DNA of 64,000 bases from Epiperipatus broadwayi (Eukaryota > Onychophora > Udeonychophora > Euonychophora > Peripatidae). Of the stretch, positions 47,786 to 60,950 are shown piece after piece. The notes under the pieces were generated by a model. The model had not been told where the DNA came from and ran no database searches. It was given only the letters and a program-made list of their open reading frames with translations. The position numbers were made by a program, and so were the translations under genes. Every line of letters begins with the position of its first letter. The first letter of the stretch is position 1. The stretch spans positions 5,288,877-5,352,876 of the forward strand of contig JAQFVV010006216.1 of assembly GCA_028023455.1 (NCBI GenBank). The letters run 5' to 3'.

Positions 47786-50356
47786 ATTGAACCGGATGCT
47801 AGATCCCATTCAATGGTTTCATTACCAAGAATTAAAATTTTTTTAATTAAATTTCTAATGTTAAAAAAATGTTTAAAATTATTTAAAAACTGTATATAAG
47901 AGTATGTGTATTAACACGCGTACTCATTTATGTTTAAAATATATCTTTTTTTTTAAAAAAAATTGATTTCTAAAATAGTTTTCTTTTACCACTTGCTTTT
48001 AATTTTTTTTTTTATCAAATTAATTAAAGTAAGGCAAACTTTCAATTGCATTCTTGTTTGTTTATAATTAATTTCTAATTTATCTTAACTAAGCTGAGAC
48101 TTGTTTTTAAATATTTTTGAATTAATTATAAATAAGATTAACCCTGGGGAGAATCTTTAATTAGGATTAAGACTGAGATAAAGTTGCCCTATTGAAAACC
48201 TACTAATTTAAAAAAAATGTTTTCGTAAAGATAAGAGCTCTTATTAATAGACCTGGGATTGCGGACTGATTATTCTCCAGCTATTGTTGTGGATGCTTCT
48301 TGTTAGTGTTTCTGCAACTTTTAATACACCAATTTTATTGCTATGCTGTTATAATTTCTTCAATGCCGAAATTAAATGCAAGGAAGAACTGCTTCAATAG
48401 TATTTTCACCATGACGGGCTAGGCCAACTTAAAGACAGATCCCGGAGCCAAATTGTCCTGCAAAATCATGCCATAAGAACTCATTCAAACTTCCCTAACA
48501 TTGCCTCCTACCTTCTCATAGAAATGAAAACCTAAAGTCTTCACCGGAGTTCCCCATGGAATGAACTATATATGCCATGCTGGAAGACCACAGCTCATTT
48601 TAAATTTATACCTCGAGGTAACATGTTTCCTTTATTCTTTCCAGGGCAAAATTTTAAGTTTCAGCTTAATCTTAAAAGAACATATTTTATTATATTGTTT
48701 GTTTATTAAATTTAAAATATTTAGAGCATGTATTCTGTTTGCTTATCATTGTATTTATAGTGTGGCTTGGAACCTTAGTTTTAAGGTTCCAAGGTTGTTT
48801 TCCATTTTGTTTATTAGAGAGTGTATTGTGAGTTTATATTTTTTATGCTTAATATATTTCTATTTATATGCCTAACTCTTTCTAAATGCTTTAGCAGTCT
48901 TTTGTAAATTTTAGTTTTATCACCTGTCCCTATTTTATCCTCCCATAATTCATTTAAATTACTGTATTTGCACTTTTTGTAAGCCGTAATTTTTTTTGCT
49001 GGTGGTTTATCGTGTTTGTTGTTCTGTTTTTCTTGGTAGAGATTTCATTTTCTATAGTTCAGATTACGTAGTCCATAATCTTTCCTTTTTTGCATGAGAT
49101 TAACCATGGCTGGTTTAAGTGTACCTGACCATGAGCATTTTGCAGAATTATGACCTTCTTAGTTCCGATGTTTCTTTTCTGGACTAAGAAAAGCTCATCT
49201 GTGCTATCCGTTGGTTCTCCACATGCATCCATCTTTCTAAATATCTATAAAATGAATGGAATTGGTTTGGGTGAACCGCTAGCAGGAAGATACTCTTAAT
49301 TCCCATTTAAATTCTAGGTGATAGAACATTTTTTTCTGCTAAGACATTTAATGTTTTCATATTTTCATCTCATATGCACTCTCTGATAAATTAACTTATA
49401 AAAATCTAGGTAAACATTCATATTTTGTTTGCTAGATTTATTTGATCTTTTATCTTTTTGCTTTAAATTTATTTGTCAGAGCGTGTACTGAGAATTTAGT
49501 TTGTAAATTTATTTGTAATTCTAATTATCCCACTTTCTTGAAATGCTTGGGCAGACATAACTAGTTTATAATCACTTACCTGTCTCCTACCGAGACTTTT
49601 AATTACTCAGCTTATATTTGGCCAATCGTTTAGTTGGTGATTCACTAGTATTATATGTCTGTTTTCCTTAAATCATTGATTTAATATTTTATTAATTTGA
49701 AATTATTTACACCAGAGTATTTTTTAATTTTACTATTTCATTAAATTGGAGATGTAAGTTTTCTCCCGTTTTATAATTTGTACTCTGTTGTATCCATTTA
49801 TTTTTTTTTGTTTTTGCATTGTAATCCACCTTGGTGATCTTAAACGTGATTTGTCCATGCAGCAGTACTACAGCAATATGACATCGTCAATAAGCTATTG
49901 AACGCTCATCCGTGCTGGTTCATTGATTCATGCAAGGAACTTTCCATTGCATTTTCTTTTTTAATTTTTGAATAAGGAAACCAGAATTGCTTGGGGTGAA
50001 TTGTCAGCTAAAAGAAAATCTTTTCCTCCTTTTCTAATTCACTTTTAGGAAGTTAGTCTGTCTGCCAGAGTGTTGACTTTTTATTCTTCCTAGTACATGC
50101 CTGATATAACTATATTTATTATGTGCAAATTGTATACATTGAAATTGTATATTATCATTAATAAAATTTTCAAATTGTTTAAACTTAATTTGTCTGACAT
50201 TTGTCTTAGTGCTTTTATGTCTCAATTGTCTGAACAATATTTAAGATTTCTTGTTTCTTCCTGAATCTAGTCGGCACAAACCATCATCCTCATCCACTTT
50301 TGATCACAGTAAATAAGTTTTCCAGATACGCAGTGATTTGTTGGCACCCTCTATGA
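47786..50356 (+). mobile_element. Dispersed long repeat, copy 3 (inverted)
   Basis: It is inverted relative to copies 1 and 2. It starts ATTGAACCGGATGC (the complement of the GGTTCAATAT end) and ends TTGGCACCCTCTATGATC. Shared blocks on the + strand include CTGACATTTGTCTTAGTGC, TTTTCCAGATACGCAGTG and CTAGTCGGCAC. A stretch at about 48230-48620 has no counterpart that I could see in copy 2. The empty site of the 957-bp transposon is preserved at about 48949-48972. TTTATTCTTTCCAGGGC at about 48635 looks like a splice acceptor, but there is no coding frame to go with it. Confidence 0.75.
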
Positions 50357-53039
50357 TCAAAGATGGATCAAGTATCCAGTACAATATATAAGTTGGAATT
50401 ATCTTATTTCTTTTTTTTTTAATTTTTTTAATTGCTAATGAGTTAATTTAATAAATAATTATTTAAAAATATTCTAGTGTTAATGTCTATATTTTTTCAG
50501 CTTCAGTTTTATGAATTGGCAGTATCTGTGACTTGATTTCATTTCAATTTAGTGTTAAGGATTTTAAATTATCCCAGTAAAAATAAAATATTTAAAATAA
50601 TTTAAAAGTAAAGTAGGGTAAAGTGTTGTATTTGTCTTTCTCTTGTGTTCCTAGAATCTTATAATCTTAAGCTAGCTCTAGAGAGCCTACTGGTTAATTA
50701 TATGGATGTGTTTGGACATCTAGATAATTCTTTGGATGGTGCAAAGGGATCCTCTTTAACAATTTTGTTTATGTGCCTGCAAGTAGTTGGTTTGTATCTT
50801 CAAATTAGCAATCATTGGCTTCAACCTTCGATATAAAACTATACCCACTACACATGGCACTTTGCATCATTCGATGCAGTATCCATTTTCCTTTCTAACA
50901 ATGCAATTTTCATTTCTCTACGATAAAAAATATAGATTTTATAATGATTTTTTCAAATAGCTTTTTTTTATATATTTTTGTTATTCTTATGGTTGTTTAC
51001 CAAGAAATTTACAGTGGAGAATAATGGATTAATCAACTGATTCAAGCATTGACTATGATTTCTCCTCATCGGACTGACAAACTAAGCTACTCATAATTTT
51101 TGCTAATGATTTCGTAAAAATAATAGTAATTAAAATGTTTAAAAACAAAAAAAGAATTAACAAGCCATCTTTGCTCATAAATATAAACATTGACTTTACT
51201 TGCACATCTTTTTTCCTGATGAATTAGAAATACTTTTTATGATTGAATGTTATTACAAGCTTTTCAATCACTCATAGCATTTTTTTTTTTCAGTTATTAG
51301 TTTTTAGAAAAATAGATGAAAAAATCATTTGTGAAATTTTCTTCATATAATAAAAAAAAAAAAGCCACTTATTAAAAGTAAAAATTGCAATAAAATTTAG
51401 CCCAATTATATGTGTGTGTGACCACAGTTATTTATATAAACATGACCATTGCAATGTAAACTTTAGAACAGTATATCAGATACATAAAAAGGTGATAATT
51501 GATAAAATTATTAAGAAATTTACCAATTACCATAATGTGAAATAATATGATCACTCAAAACTAGTAAAGAGATGTCAAATGAAGGTTCTGTGGCACATAG
51601 CTATTATGATCTGGGTTGAAATTATGGATCTGTGCAGATAGCCATAACAGTCTTGTGTGCCATATACAACTTTTCATAGATAAAAATACAACTTCTGATA
51701 TCTGGTTACTCAAGATGTGCTCTTAGTAGTTTCATAATATTCAAAAAGAAAGTTCCGTGTTGCTTGCCTAGGAAAAAGGCATGAAAGTTTTGTTTACTAT
51801 AGTGATGATTAGACACAAATTAAATATTTAGAGAGACTTCTTTATTGCTTATCAACATAAGTAGTGTACTTCTTCAAACTTTGCCTCACTTAGTTTTTAT
51901 TCAGGAGTGTTAACTGATGCCAGTTCATGCAACATCTTCCTGCATGGCTGTTTTGACTTTGTGATCAGATGAGGACTCTTGAATAATTATAATGGATAAG
52001 TTACATCAATATTTTTATGTTTATTCATTTGCTGCATAGTTACAATAATATTTAATTACTTGATAATAATCATTTTACAGTAATCACTTGATTTTATACT
52101 TTAGATGGATTCTGCCTAACAATAAAATCTTTTTCATTAGATGAAAAGTAAGATAGAGCATAAAAATAGCATTATTATTAATAATAATATTCTATATTGC
52201 ACTAAATCTAAATTTGTTTTATCTGTAAGCTTCACAGGTATTGTATATAAGCCATTTACAACTTAAAGACTATTTTAGAGTTGTTCTTCTCTGTCACTTT
52301 CTCTTTATTAATTATACAGATACCTAACAAGAAAGGAATAACTGGGATTTCTAGAAAAAAATGAAAAATATCAATGTCTTTATTTTTGATATTTTGGAAT
52401 AATGGATTATCTGAGGTAAGTCATGTGGTATACCAATTTATTGGAAATTTTGTTAGAAATTTAATGAGTCTATTATTTAAAAATATAATTTTTAAATTTA
52501 TCTGTTAAAGCTTGATATTTATGAAGAAATATAAAAATAAATAATTTTTAAAAGACTAAAAATCTTTTTATTTTATTTTTCAGTTTTATTACATTTCTTG
52601 GTATAGTACTTTTATGATAACATGCACCACTTGACTTTTGCATAATTCAAAATCATAAAAAAATATGTGTTAAATCAAAGTTTTCAAAAATCCAATATTG
52701 CTGCCAAGAAATTAAACTAGAAATCAACTTAAGTTTTATTTTATAAATTTGAAATGAACAACAAATAATCTTAAGCTATTAGCTCTTTCATTTCTAATAA
52801 GAATTTTGAAACAAAGATAATCTTATTCTTTAGAGTCGTTCTCCATCACAAAGTAAAACATTAATATTAAAGATATATAAACAACTTTATTGTATATTGG
52901 ATGAATTAGGTAATTAGATGCTATATTCAATAACTGTGATATTTGAGTGATTTTACTGATGGGATTGGCTTTGTTAGCGTGCATTAATACACTATGAAAT
53001 ATTGAAGTAAAGATTGAGTAGATTTAGTTTGTTATATAT
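50357..53039. other. AT-rich background, no gene seen
   Basis: A 63-codon frame at 50645-50836 lies in a slightly less AT-rich patch (50640-50870), but I recognise nothing in it. A CAG-like donor (CTGAGGTAAGTC) at about 52411 has no open frame before it. No repeats with other parts of the window were confirmed. Confidence 0.4.
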
Positions 53040-53043
53040 CTAA

Positions 53044-54421
53044 TGTAACGTTTATTTATATACGTTACAAATATATTGGCATTGGGTAAAAAAAAAAACT
53101 AAAAGATAAAAGTGGATTTAAAATTTTGTTGAGTAATTTTTTTTTAAAAAAAAAAACGTACAATGAGGGTTGAATTATTCTTCTTATTTTTTTTTATGTG
53201 ATTAGTAATAACAGTAATTGGAGAGAACAAAAGAATTCCAAAAGCAAGTAAAAAAAGATAAGCTGAAAGTAGAAATACTCAAATTAATTAAAGATGGCCG
53301 AAAACTTGAAGAAAATAAAGACTTTATTACATAAAATTTATAAAGACTGGATAAGATTAAAAAGGCATGGTACTAGCATGCGCAGAAGTCCTGAAAACTG
53401 GATATAAAAAGGAGGGATCCGGTTGAAGGAATGTCTTGTTCGTTTTGTTTCTCTAATTGGTCTTGGATAACATTGATATATCCAAGATCGCTCTTCGCTG
53501 AAGGAATTTGGCATGTCGCAGTGAACCGCAGCTTCTGAAGACATCGGACCTAATGATGTACACCAGGAAAAGCCTTCATGACCGACTGGGGAAATGGACC
53601 ACAAGATCAAGCAATAACCAAAAGGCCGAGCTCATTATAACCAAAAAACTTTGCATAGTTATCTACTACTGAATTCATGAAACTTACCGGTAAGAATAAT
53701 TATCCTGATTGTGACAAAGTTAACTATTTAAAACTACTCGTAAAAATATACGTATAAAAGAATCCCGATAGTGACTTTAATTTTTCTATATGAGAGACTC
53801 TTATTTAACCAAGAACTTTTTGTTTATTTTAACTGATATTTATATTTTCTGGATATTTCCCACCTGAATTAAATGTGTTCTCTCCAAGGTATTAATTAGC
53901 TACTTAACATGAAGTATTTTAGTTTGTCAAAATTAAAAATATTTCTAATATCAATTCTCATTTGTGCGTTATTAATAATAGTTATTATTTTTTATTATTA
54001 AATTTATTTTTAGTGTAATAAGATTTAAACGTAAGTTACCTTTGCCAATATGTTTCAATACGCCCAGGACTAATAATCGTAAAAATCATTAATTCTCATT
54101 ACGGTAGAAATACCGCCACTTAAAAAAAATATATATAATAAAAATCTTTTTATTTTTTGTTTTTTGTTTTACAACTTGCGAGAGGTGCTGGCGACATATT
54201 TCAGCGGATTCTTAGGAATTCTGGCACCCATAGTAAATAAAATTAAAAGTTGATTTTGTCAATAGCACAATTCGTAACAATTAATAGGCTGAAGTTGATC
54301 AGGAAAAATAGCTGTGTTTTTAGAATAGAAATACAACTTTCTTCTTTTTTGACATAGCTTGATCAACTCACGCGCAGTTTATATTAGCGTGTAAAGGCCT
54401 AACAAAACTAAAAATGTTACA
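53044..54421 (+). repeat. 5' LTR of the 53-56.5 kb element
   Basis: It begins TGTAACG and ends TGTTACA. A TATAAAA box at 53403 lies in a less AT-rich promoter-like patch (CTGGATATAAAAAGGAGGG), and CTTACCG-GTAAGAATA at 53690 is a strong splice donor, so transcripts could splice from the LTR leader. Its first 26 bases form a hairpin (TGTAACG...CGTTACA). The long - strand frame 53338-53610 overlaps this promoter patch and is not taken as a gene. Confidence 0.95.
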
Positions 54422-55163
54422 ATGGCACCCAACATGGGGCTTCGATTTAACAACTACAACCTGAGATGAGTTGTAATGATAAAGAACATTACAATGATGA
54501 CTCAAAGAAACTCACAGCCGGAAAATAATGATTTTTTTGAAAAAAGAAAAAAATTATAAAAAAAAAAACTAACTAATTAAACCCTGATTATTAAAATATG
54601 AAAGAAGATATTTTTTTAATATGACTTCCAGAAAGAAAAAATATATATGTATTTTTTTTTATATATGTCTAAAAACACGATCGTGGCTGATGTAGACGTA
54701 AGTCACAAGTATTTGACCAGATAGGCGGTTACTGAAGAGGGGAATAACATAGCCCCGAGTCCTTATCCACAGTATATGAACATAAGACCGTCTTTAAATG
54801 CTCGTCAGACTATTTCTAGCAGAGATCCCAATAAAGGGGAAGGCGGATCAAGTTGGACCAAGTTGCCACGAGCCTGTAAGACTCAGAACGATGAGCAACG
54901 CTCGTTTGTGCTTATAACTTGGGCTTCTTATCGTTAATATTACACTAAAGCGGATAGGACACAGATGAATGTTGAAATATTTTCCATTCCCGCCGTGTTA
55001 GACCTAAAAGTGGGCGTTAAAGCCAAACGTCGCTTGTGAATGAGTCTACACAATATATCAGCACACTACTACAGAAAAAAAAATACGAATATGAATTTAA
55101 AAACTTAAGAATAAAATTAGTGTAAACCCCTATTTTATTCTCATCTCCTGGCACTGGTGATAT
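54422..55163 (+). other. Internal region with primer-binding site
   Basis: TGGCACCCAACATGGGGC at 54423-54440 follows the 5' LTR by one base and fits the TGGCxCCCAACGTGGGGC primer-binding sites of many animal LTR elements, where a tRNA 3' end primes minus-strand synthesis. The remaining internal sequence holds no open frame of note. The boundary with LTR 2 (GCACTGGTGATAT) is not purine-rich. Confidence 0.8.
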
Positions 55164-56538
55164 TGTAACGTTTATTTATATACGTTACAAATATATTGGC
55201 ATTGGGTAAAAAAAAAAACTAAAAGATAAAAGTGGATTTAAAATTTTGTTGAGTAATTTTTTTTAAAAAAAAAAAACGTACAATGAGGGTTGAATTATTC
55301 TTCTTTTTTTTTTTATGTGATTAGTAATAACAGTAATTGGAGAGAACAAAAGAATTCCAAAAGCAAGTAAAAAAAAGATAAGCTGAAAGTAGAAATACTC
55401 AAATTAATTAAAGATGGCCGAAAACTTGAAGAAAATAAAGACTTTATTACATAAAATTTATAAAGACTGGATAAGATTAAAAAGGCATGGTACTAGCATG
55501 CGCAGAAGTCCTGAAAACTGGATATAAAAAGGAGGGATCCGGTTGAAGGAATGTCTTGTTCGTTTTGTTTCTCTAGTTGGTCTTGGATAACATTGATATA
55601 TCCAAGATCGCTCTTCGCTGAAGGAATTCGGCATGTCGCAGTGAACCGGAGCTTCTGAAGACATCGGACCTAATGATGTACACCAGGAAAAGCCTTCGTG
55701 ACCGACTGGGGAAATGGACCACAAGATCAAGCAATAACCAAAAGGCCAAGCTCATTATAACCAAAAAACTATGCATAGTTATCTACTACTGAATTCATGA
55801 AACTTACCGGTAAGAATAATTATCCTGATTGTGACAAAGTTAACTATTTAAAACTACTCGTAAAAATATACGTATAAAAGAATCCCGATAGTGACTTTAA
55901 TTTTTCTATATGAGAGACTCTTATTTAACCAAGAACTTTTTGTTTATTTTAACTGATATTTATATTTTCTGGATATTTCCCACCTGAATTAAATGTGTTC
56001 TCTCCAAGGTATTAATTAGCTACTTAACATGAAGTATTTTAGTTTGTCAAAATTAAAAATATTTCTAATATCAATTCTCATTTGTGCGTTATTAATAATA
56101 GTTATTATTTTTTATTATTAAATTTATTTTTAGTGTAATAAGATTTAAACGTAAGTTACCTTTGCCAATATGTTTCAATACGCCCAGGACTAATAATCGT
56201 AAAAATCATTAATTCTCATTACGGTAGAATTACCGCCACTTAAAAAAAAAAATATAATAAAAATCTTTTTTTTTTTTTTTTGTTTTACAACTTGCGAGAG
56301 GTGCTGGCGACATATTTCAGCGGATTCTTAGGAATTCTGGCGCCCATAGTAAATAAAATTAAAAGTTGATTTTGTCAATAGCACAATTCGTAACAATTAA
56401 TAGGCTGAAGTTGATCAGGAAAAATAGCTGTGTTTTTAGAATAGAAATACAACTTTCTTCTTTTTTGACATAGCTTGATCAACTCACGCGCAGTTTATAT
56501 TAGCATGTAAAGGCCTAACAAAACGAAAAACGTTACAC
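55164..56538 (+). repeat. 3' LTR of the 53-56.5 kb element
   Basis: It is a near-identical copy of the 5' LTR, with the TATAAAA at 55523 and the GTAAG donor at 55810. It ends CGTTACA, so in this copy the termini are perfect TGTAACG/CGTTACA inverted repeats. It is followed directly by CTAA. Confidence 0.95.
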
Positions 56539-56542
56539 TAAT

Positions 56543-58400
56543 TATTTCTTCCATAGCGTAAGCTTGTGGTTAAAACATCTGTAGAGGTCCCTACTATCGT
56601 ATTTTGTACGCATATTATCAAGGTTATAGCCTCAGTAAATATTACTTACGTAATCAATGTGAGTTTAATAAATTTATAATTATAACTTCCTGTGATTTTT
56701 TATGCTAATTTCTGTTCTATATTTGTTATATGTGTGAGTGTTTCAGCTAATGATTTATCAAGTATGGTTTTGTTTTATTAGTAAGGAAATAATTGCATAT
56801 GTATGCATTTTATATGCAAATATATAGTGAAATGATAATATAAGTTATGTTGTTGCTTAATTTACCTGTGATTGAGATGCTTATATTTATACAGCTTGTA
56901 TATGGTCAACAACATAGATCTCCAAGTATTCATATTAATGGCTATTTCTGTTATTGTATTTATGAACTAATTTGTCTGGGCATGTCAAGGTTTGTTGATA
57001 TCCATTATGGTAATCTAGCAATGTCATGAATCAAGGGAAATAATATTCCTGAACAATAATAAATGATTTTTAATTTATCTAATAAGCTTGGTGATATTAT
57101 CTGTTTATTTATAATAGTCCATCAATAAAAGAAAAACATCTGGCATATATAATTCATTATTATTATTAATAATTATTCATATTACCCTATGATTTAATAA
57201 ATTATTTACATTTATATAATATTTCATTTCATAGCCAGACATATATTGCTTTCAGAAATAAATAATGTATGTACTAATTATATGTAGTAGAGTATCTTGA
57301 TAGTAATCAGAGTTTCTTGTATCCACAAATGAGTGGGCTCAAAAGAAGTAAAATAACTTTGAATAATAATGATGGGAATTGGTGTCATATAACTAGTAAA
57401 TATTGACTTCCCTCCAGCAAATATCTTTATTATTATTATTAGATAGTTCATGGTGGACTAGGATAGCAATGAAAATCTAAGCTTTTTGTCTAGTGTTGTC
57501 GTCTAGCTAACTGACATTAACTCAACCCAACCCATGTATCCATTACAATGTATAAATTAGCTATAACAAATGTGTTATTAATTAAAGTATAAAATTGAAT
57601 TTTATAGAATCTATTATTGTAACAAATTTTTATCATTTTTTTAAATCAAGAATTTCAAAATTATTTTTATCAAACCTAATAATGGTAAATATAAAAAGTT
57701 GATTCAGGAGCAAATACTTCTTTTATTATTATTTAAATTCTGACAGAATTCTTAAAAGAAAATATTTAAAAGAAAAAGAAAATATTTAGATCAAAATAAA
57801 AATCTAATTTTAAAATTACTTCTATTCAACCTATATATAAATGAATTAATACATACTTATTGCAGTGATTTCCTTTGACTAATAAAACACCTAGAAATGT
57901 GTGTTTAAAGTATTCAGTCTTTCCATTATAAATGTAGCATCCTAAATCTGATAAGTGTTAGTCTTTTACCCTGTAATATGCAATTGATGCCATTCCTGGA
58001 CATAAATACCTTCATTAAAATATGATGATCTGATGAGGGAAGGAGAACATTAGTTAATTAGAATTTGATTCAATAATTAAGCTTTTTTAACTTCAATATT
58101 AGATTATATAATCTGAATTTTTTATTTTGTCATTTCTAAAAGAATAAATTTGACTTTGATTTTACCATCTCAAAAAGTGTATAGTTGATAGCTTTATATC
58201 AAAAAAAAAAATGAAGTGGTTGAATTGCTTAAGAGTTCTTTGTAAGTTTAAACACTAGCAGATTGACCTGTGCTGTGACCCATGGATCTTGAGTTCTAGG
58301 ATCTGCTGCTTTAGCAGTGCATCAAACTATACAAAGCATTAGTAATTTTTTAAAAAATGATATACTCATATAGTATTTAATTAAATATAAATAAAATGAC
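56543..58400. other. AT-rich background, no gene seen
   Basis: Nothing recognisable beyond ATT-type microsatellites (for example near 57433). The missing 5' parts of the gypsy element at 60.46 kb are not found here. Confidence 0.4.
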
Positions 58401-58499
58401 ATTATTTTAGAGTTACGGGATCATAATTTTGTAATATTTTATTCAATAATTTTAACAATAATAATAAATAGATGGGAGTGAATAGGAAATATCTATGAT

Positions 58500-60457
58500 T
58501 TTAACACTAAACTATTTAATTCAAAACATATATGTGTGCTTTGTGCACAAATAATGAAGTTTGTAAAAGCAAATAATAATATGCAATTTAATGAGCTGAG
58601 CACTTTCGGAAGGCTTTATGCTTCCATAATCATTGCTACTAAAGTGTTGAGAACTATACAAGTATAGTATGCAAATTAATCCAAAGTGATTAAAGAGACC
58701 ATTTTTGAGAGAGAGAAAAGCATGCATAATGTTTATTGTTGACTTAGGATTGCTTGTTGTATAGCATGCTTCCTTTACCTTACGTTTGGTGTTGCTTCTT
58801 TCAGATCAGACAACAATTGCAGTAGTTGGATGGAAAATATGACCAGTGGCTCTTTCATGTTCAACAAAGATTGAATTACCTTCTAGCTTAGTTATAGTCT
58901 TATTATAAAGGTATTTATGCTGGGCAATTCTGGTTGTGATGTTAATCCTACTTTCACTGTAATATGATGCTTGGCAATTGTTCTGAGGGCATATGATCGT
59001 ATAAATGACTTGAGGGATGAATTTGAGTATGATTCTATCTTAGGTATTGTTGATGAATCTATTGATATTGGGTGGCGAATGAAAAGTTACTTCAAAGTTG
59101 TGGTAGAGTTTGTTGATGAGGTGTTTGGCTATTGAATAGATATATGAGGATGCATGGTTTGCTTTCTTTCATGTGATTGTGATTTATTTTATAGAAGAAT
59201 TTGTTGATTCTCCTGTTGATAAAAGATTGGATGTGCCCTATTTTTACTGAATCTGCAATTTACTGGTTGATATTGTTTCTTTTGTTTGCTTCATATTTAC
59301 ACAAGTTAGATTCCTGAAAAGAAACAATGAAAGGGCTGCAAGTTTATGTGAATAGGGTGCATAAGAACTAGGGTGAGTTAAGCCACATACTTCAATGGGG
59401 TTTTATTATCATGCAATAATCCAGGTTACCTGCCTCTGCTAACACATATGTCAAGGTATTTAACCTGGTGTGATTGTTTTTCCCATGTTGAAGTGAAAGT
59501 AAGTTTGGTGTTATTCTGGAGTTGGTCATGCAGCTCAGCCATGATGTTGTCTGGAGCTGTTTAAAAATGTCATCTATATATCTTGTATATATCATGAGAA
59601 TCCAAGTAATATTTGCTTTTCATAATAGTTGAGTACAACACTAGATAATATGCCACTGAGTGGAAGATCTATAGGCCAACCACTATGCATGTTGAACCAT
59701 TTATCCTAAAGATTGCTACTATGTTTAAGTCCACCCATGTTAAAAATTCACCGATGAATTTAGCATGTGTGAGTGGACAGTCGCTGGCTAGTAGTTAGCG
59801 GTTGATTATTTTAATGGATTCTTTGCAGTCAATAGAACCATAGAATTCATTAATATCAAGTGATGCGAGTTTGAAATTAGGTTGTAGGATCGCATGCTTT
59901 ATTTTCTCTACAAATTCAAATGATAACTTGATGGTGTAGACACCGAATCCTAATATATCTATGAGCCACTGATTGACCAAAACAGCCATGTTGAAGTGGT
60001 GTGCTCCTCTGAAGTTGATCATGAGCCTTAATCGTTTTTCCGGTTTATGGACTTAATATTACGCAAATATTCCAGGGGGAGATGAGGTTGATGGGTATAT
60101 GCAGAAATTTTCAGCTTTTGAGATAACTATCATGGTTTGTGCATAATATAGCAGATATAAATTTATTTCTATTGAGCCTATGATTAAAATTGCTTGAATT
60201 TACAAATTTTAATTTTTCAATTTGGGTATTGACTTTATCACTATATTCATTGTCATTCATCAACACAAATTTACTCTTATCCTCCTTTAAGCATATGATG
60301 GAATTGTCAGCTAGAAAAATTGTTTAGTGTTAGAAATCCATTCCTTAGAGTAATTGTTTAGCTGTTTGTTCTTTATGGTGTTAGCTATATGTGCAATGAT
60401 TACTTTTTTTAATGGATTGTCTATTAGTGCCGCTTCGGTGTCAGCAATGATTTCCAT
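58500..60457 (-). mobile_element. Penelope-like element, RT plus GIY-YIG, degenerate
   Basis: On the - strand from a Met at 60457: MEIIADTEAALIDNPL, an ADNSI-CLKEDKSKFVLM tract (family DKG/VV region), TIKLSFEFVEKI, KLASLDINEFYGSI (RT motif A, SLDV-LFT pattern) near 59850, GLPLSGILSS (RT motif B) near 59660, and YTRYIDDIF (motif C, YxDD) at about 59565-59590. A GIY-YIG nuclease domain follows at about 59010-58810: VIYTIICPQNNC, SRINITTRIAQH, NSIFVEHE and ATGHIFH. RT followed by GIY-YIG is diagnostic of Penelope-like elements. Stops and frameshifts break it. The 3' end lies somewhere near 58500. Confidence 0.85.
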
Positions 60458-60461
60458 TTTA

Positions 60462-60950
60462 GTGTTAGATTACTGAGAAAAGATGTAGTGTGGGAGTGGA
60501 GTGAAAAGCAAAGTCAGGCATTTGAGAGGGTGTTGCAAGGGTTCATGAAACATGTAATGCTGGCTTTTCCCGATTTTGAGAAACCCTTTGTAGTGCAGAT
60601 TGACAGCAGCGGGTATGGGTTGGGAGCAACAGTATCACAGATTCAAGAGGATGGTCAGTGAAAGTGCTGTATTTTTTAAGTAGGCTGCTCAAGGGTCCTG
60701 AGCGTCATTACACTGCCACAGAAGAGGAAGCTTTAGCCATTGTTTGGTCATTTCAAAAACTCCGCACATTGTTGTCGGGATCAAAAATAATTGTGGTTAC
60801 GGATCATAAGAGTTTAGAATTTATTAACCATAGTTATCTGACAAATAGTCGGTTAGTGCAGTGGAGTCTATACCCCCAGGAGTATAATTATGTGGTAAAG
60901 CATTGTAGGGGTCAGATAACATTGTAGCTGATGGTCTTAGCTGTAACCCA
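60462..60950 (+). pseudogene. Gypsy RT end and RNase H
   Basis: It starts abruptly within the reverse transcriptase at RLLRKDVVWEW, then FPDFEKPFVVQIDSSG (RNase H entry, family TDAS), GLGATVSQ, an in-frame TGA at 60659, SRLLKGPERHYTATEEEALA, VTDHKSL and KHCRG. A one-base loss near 60910 shifts the frame to DNIVADGLS, the usual ADxLSR end. RNase H catalytic residues appear kept (QID, TEEE, TDHK). The palm and fingers of the RT are missing. It abuts the Penelope-like element within about five bases. Confidence 0.9.

Larger units (their letters stand above)
53044..56538 (+). mobile_element. Young non-autonomous LTR retrotransposon
   Basis: Two direct LTRs (53044-54421 and 55164-56538) flank only about 740 bp of internal sequence. 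A perfect 4-bp target-site duplication CTAA lies at 53040-53043 and 56539-56542. A primer-binding site follows LTR 1 at 54423. No gag or pol frame exists, so the element needed proteins from a relative. By eye the LTRs differ by about a dozen substitutions plus homopolymer length changes over about 1375 bp, so roughly 1 per cent: a recent insertion. No clear polypurine tract precedes LTR 2, which suggests an internal deletion. It may be of the gypsy or BEL/Pao class; the 4-bp duplication does not decide. Confidence 0.95.

Noticed and set aside
53338-53610. 90-codon - strand frame, repeated at 55458-55730
   Set aside because: It overlaps the LTR promoter patch and is duplicated only because the LTR is; no protein family is recognisable.
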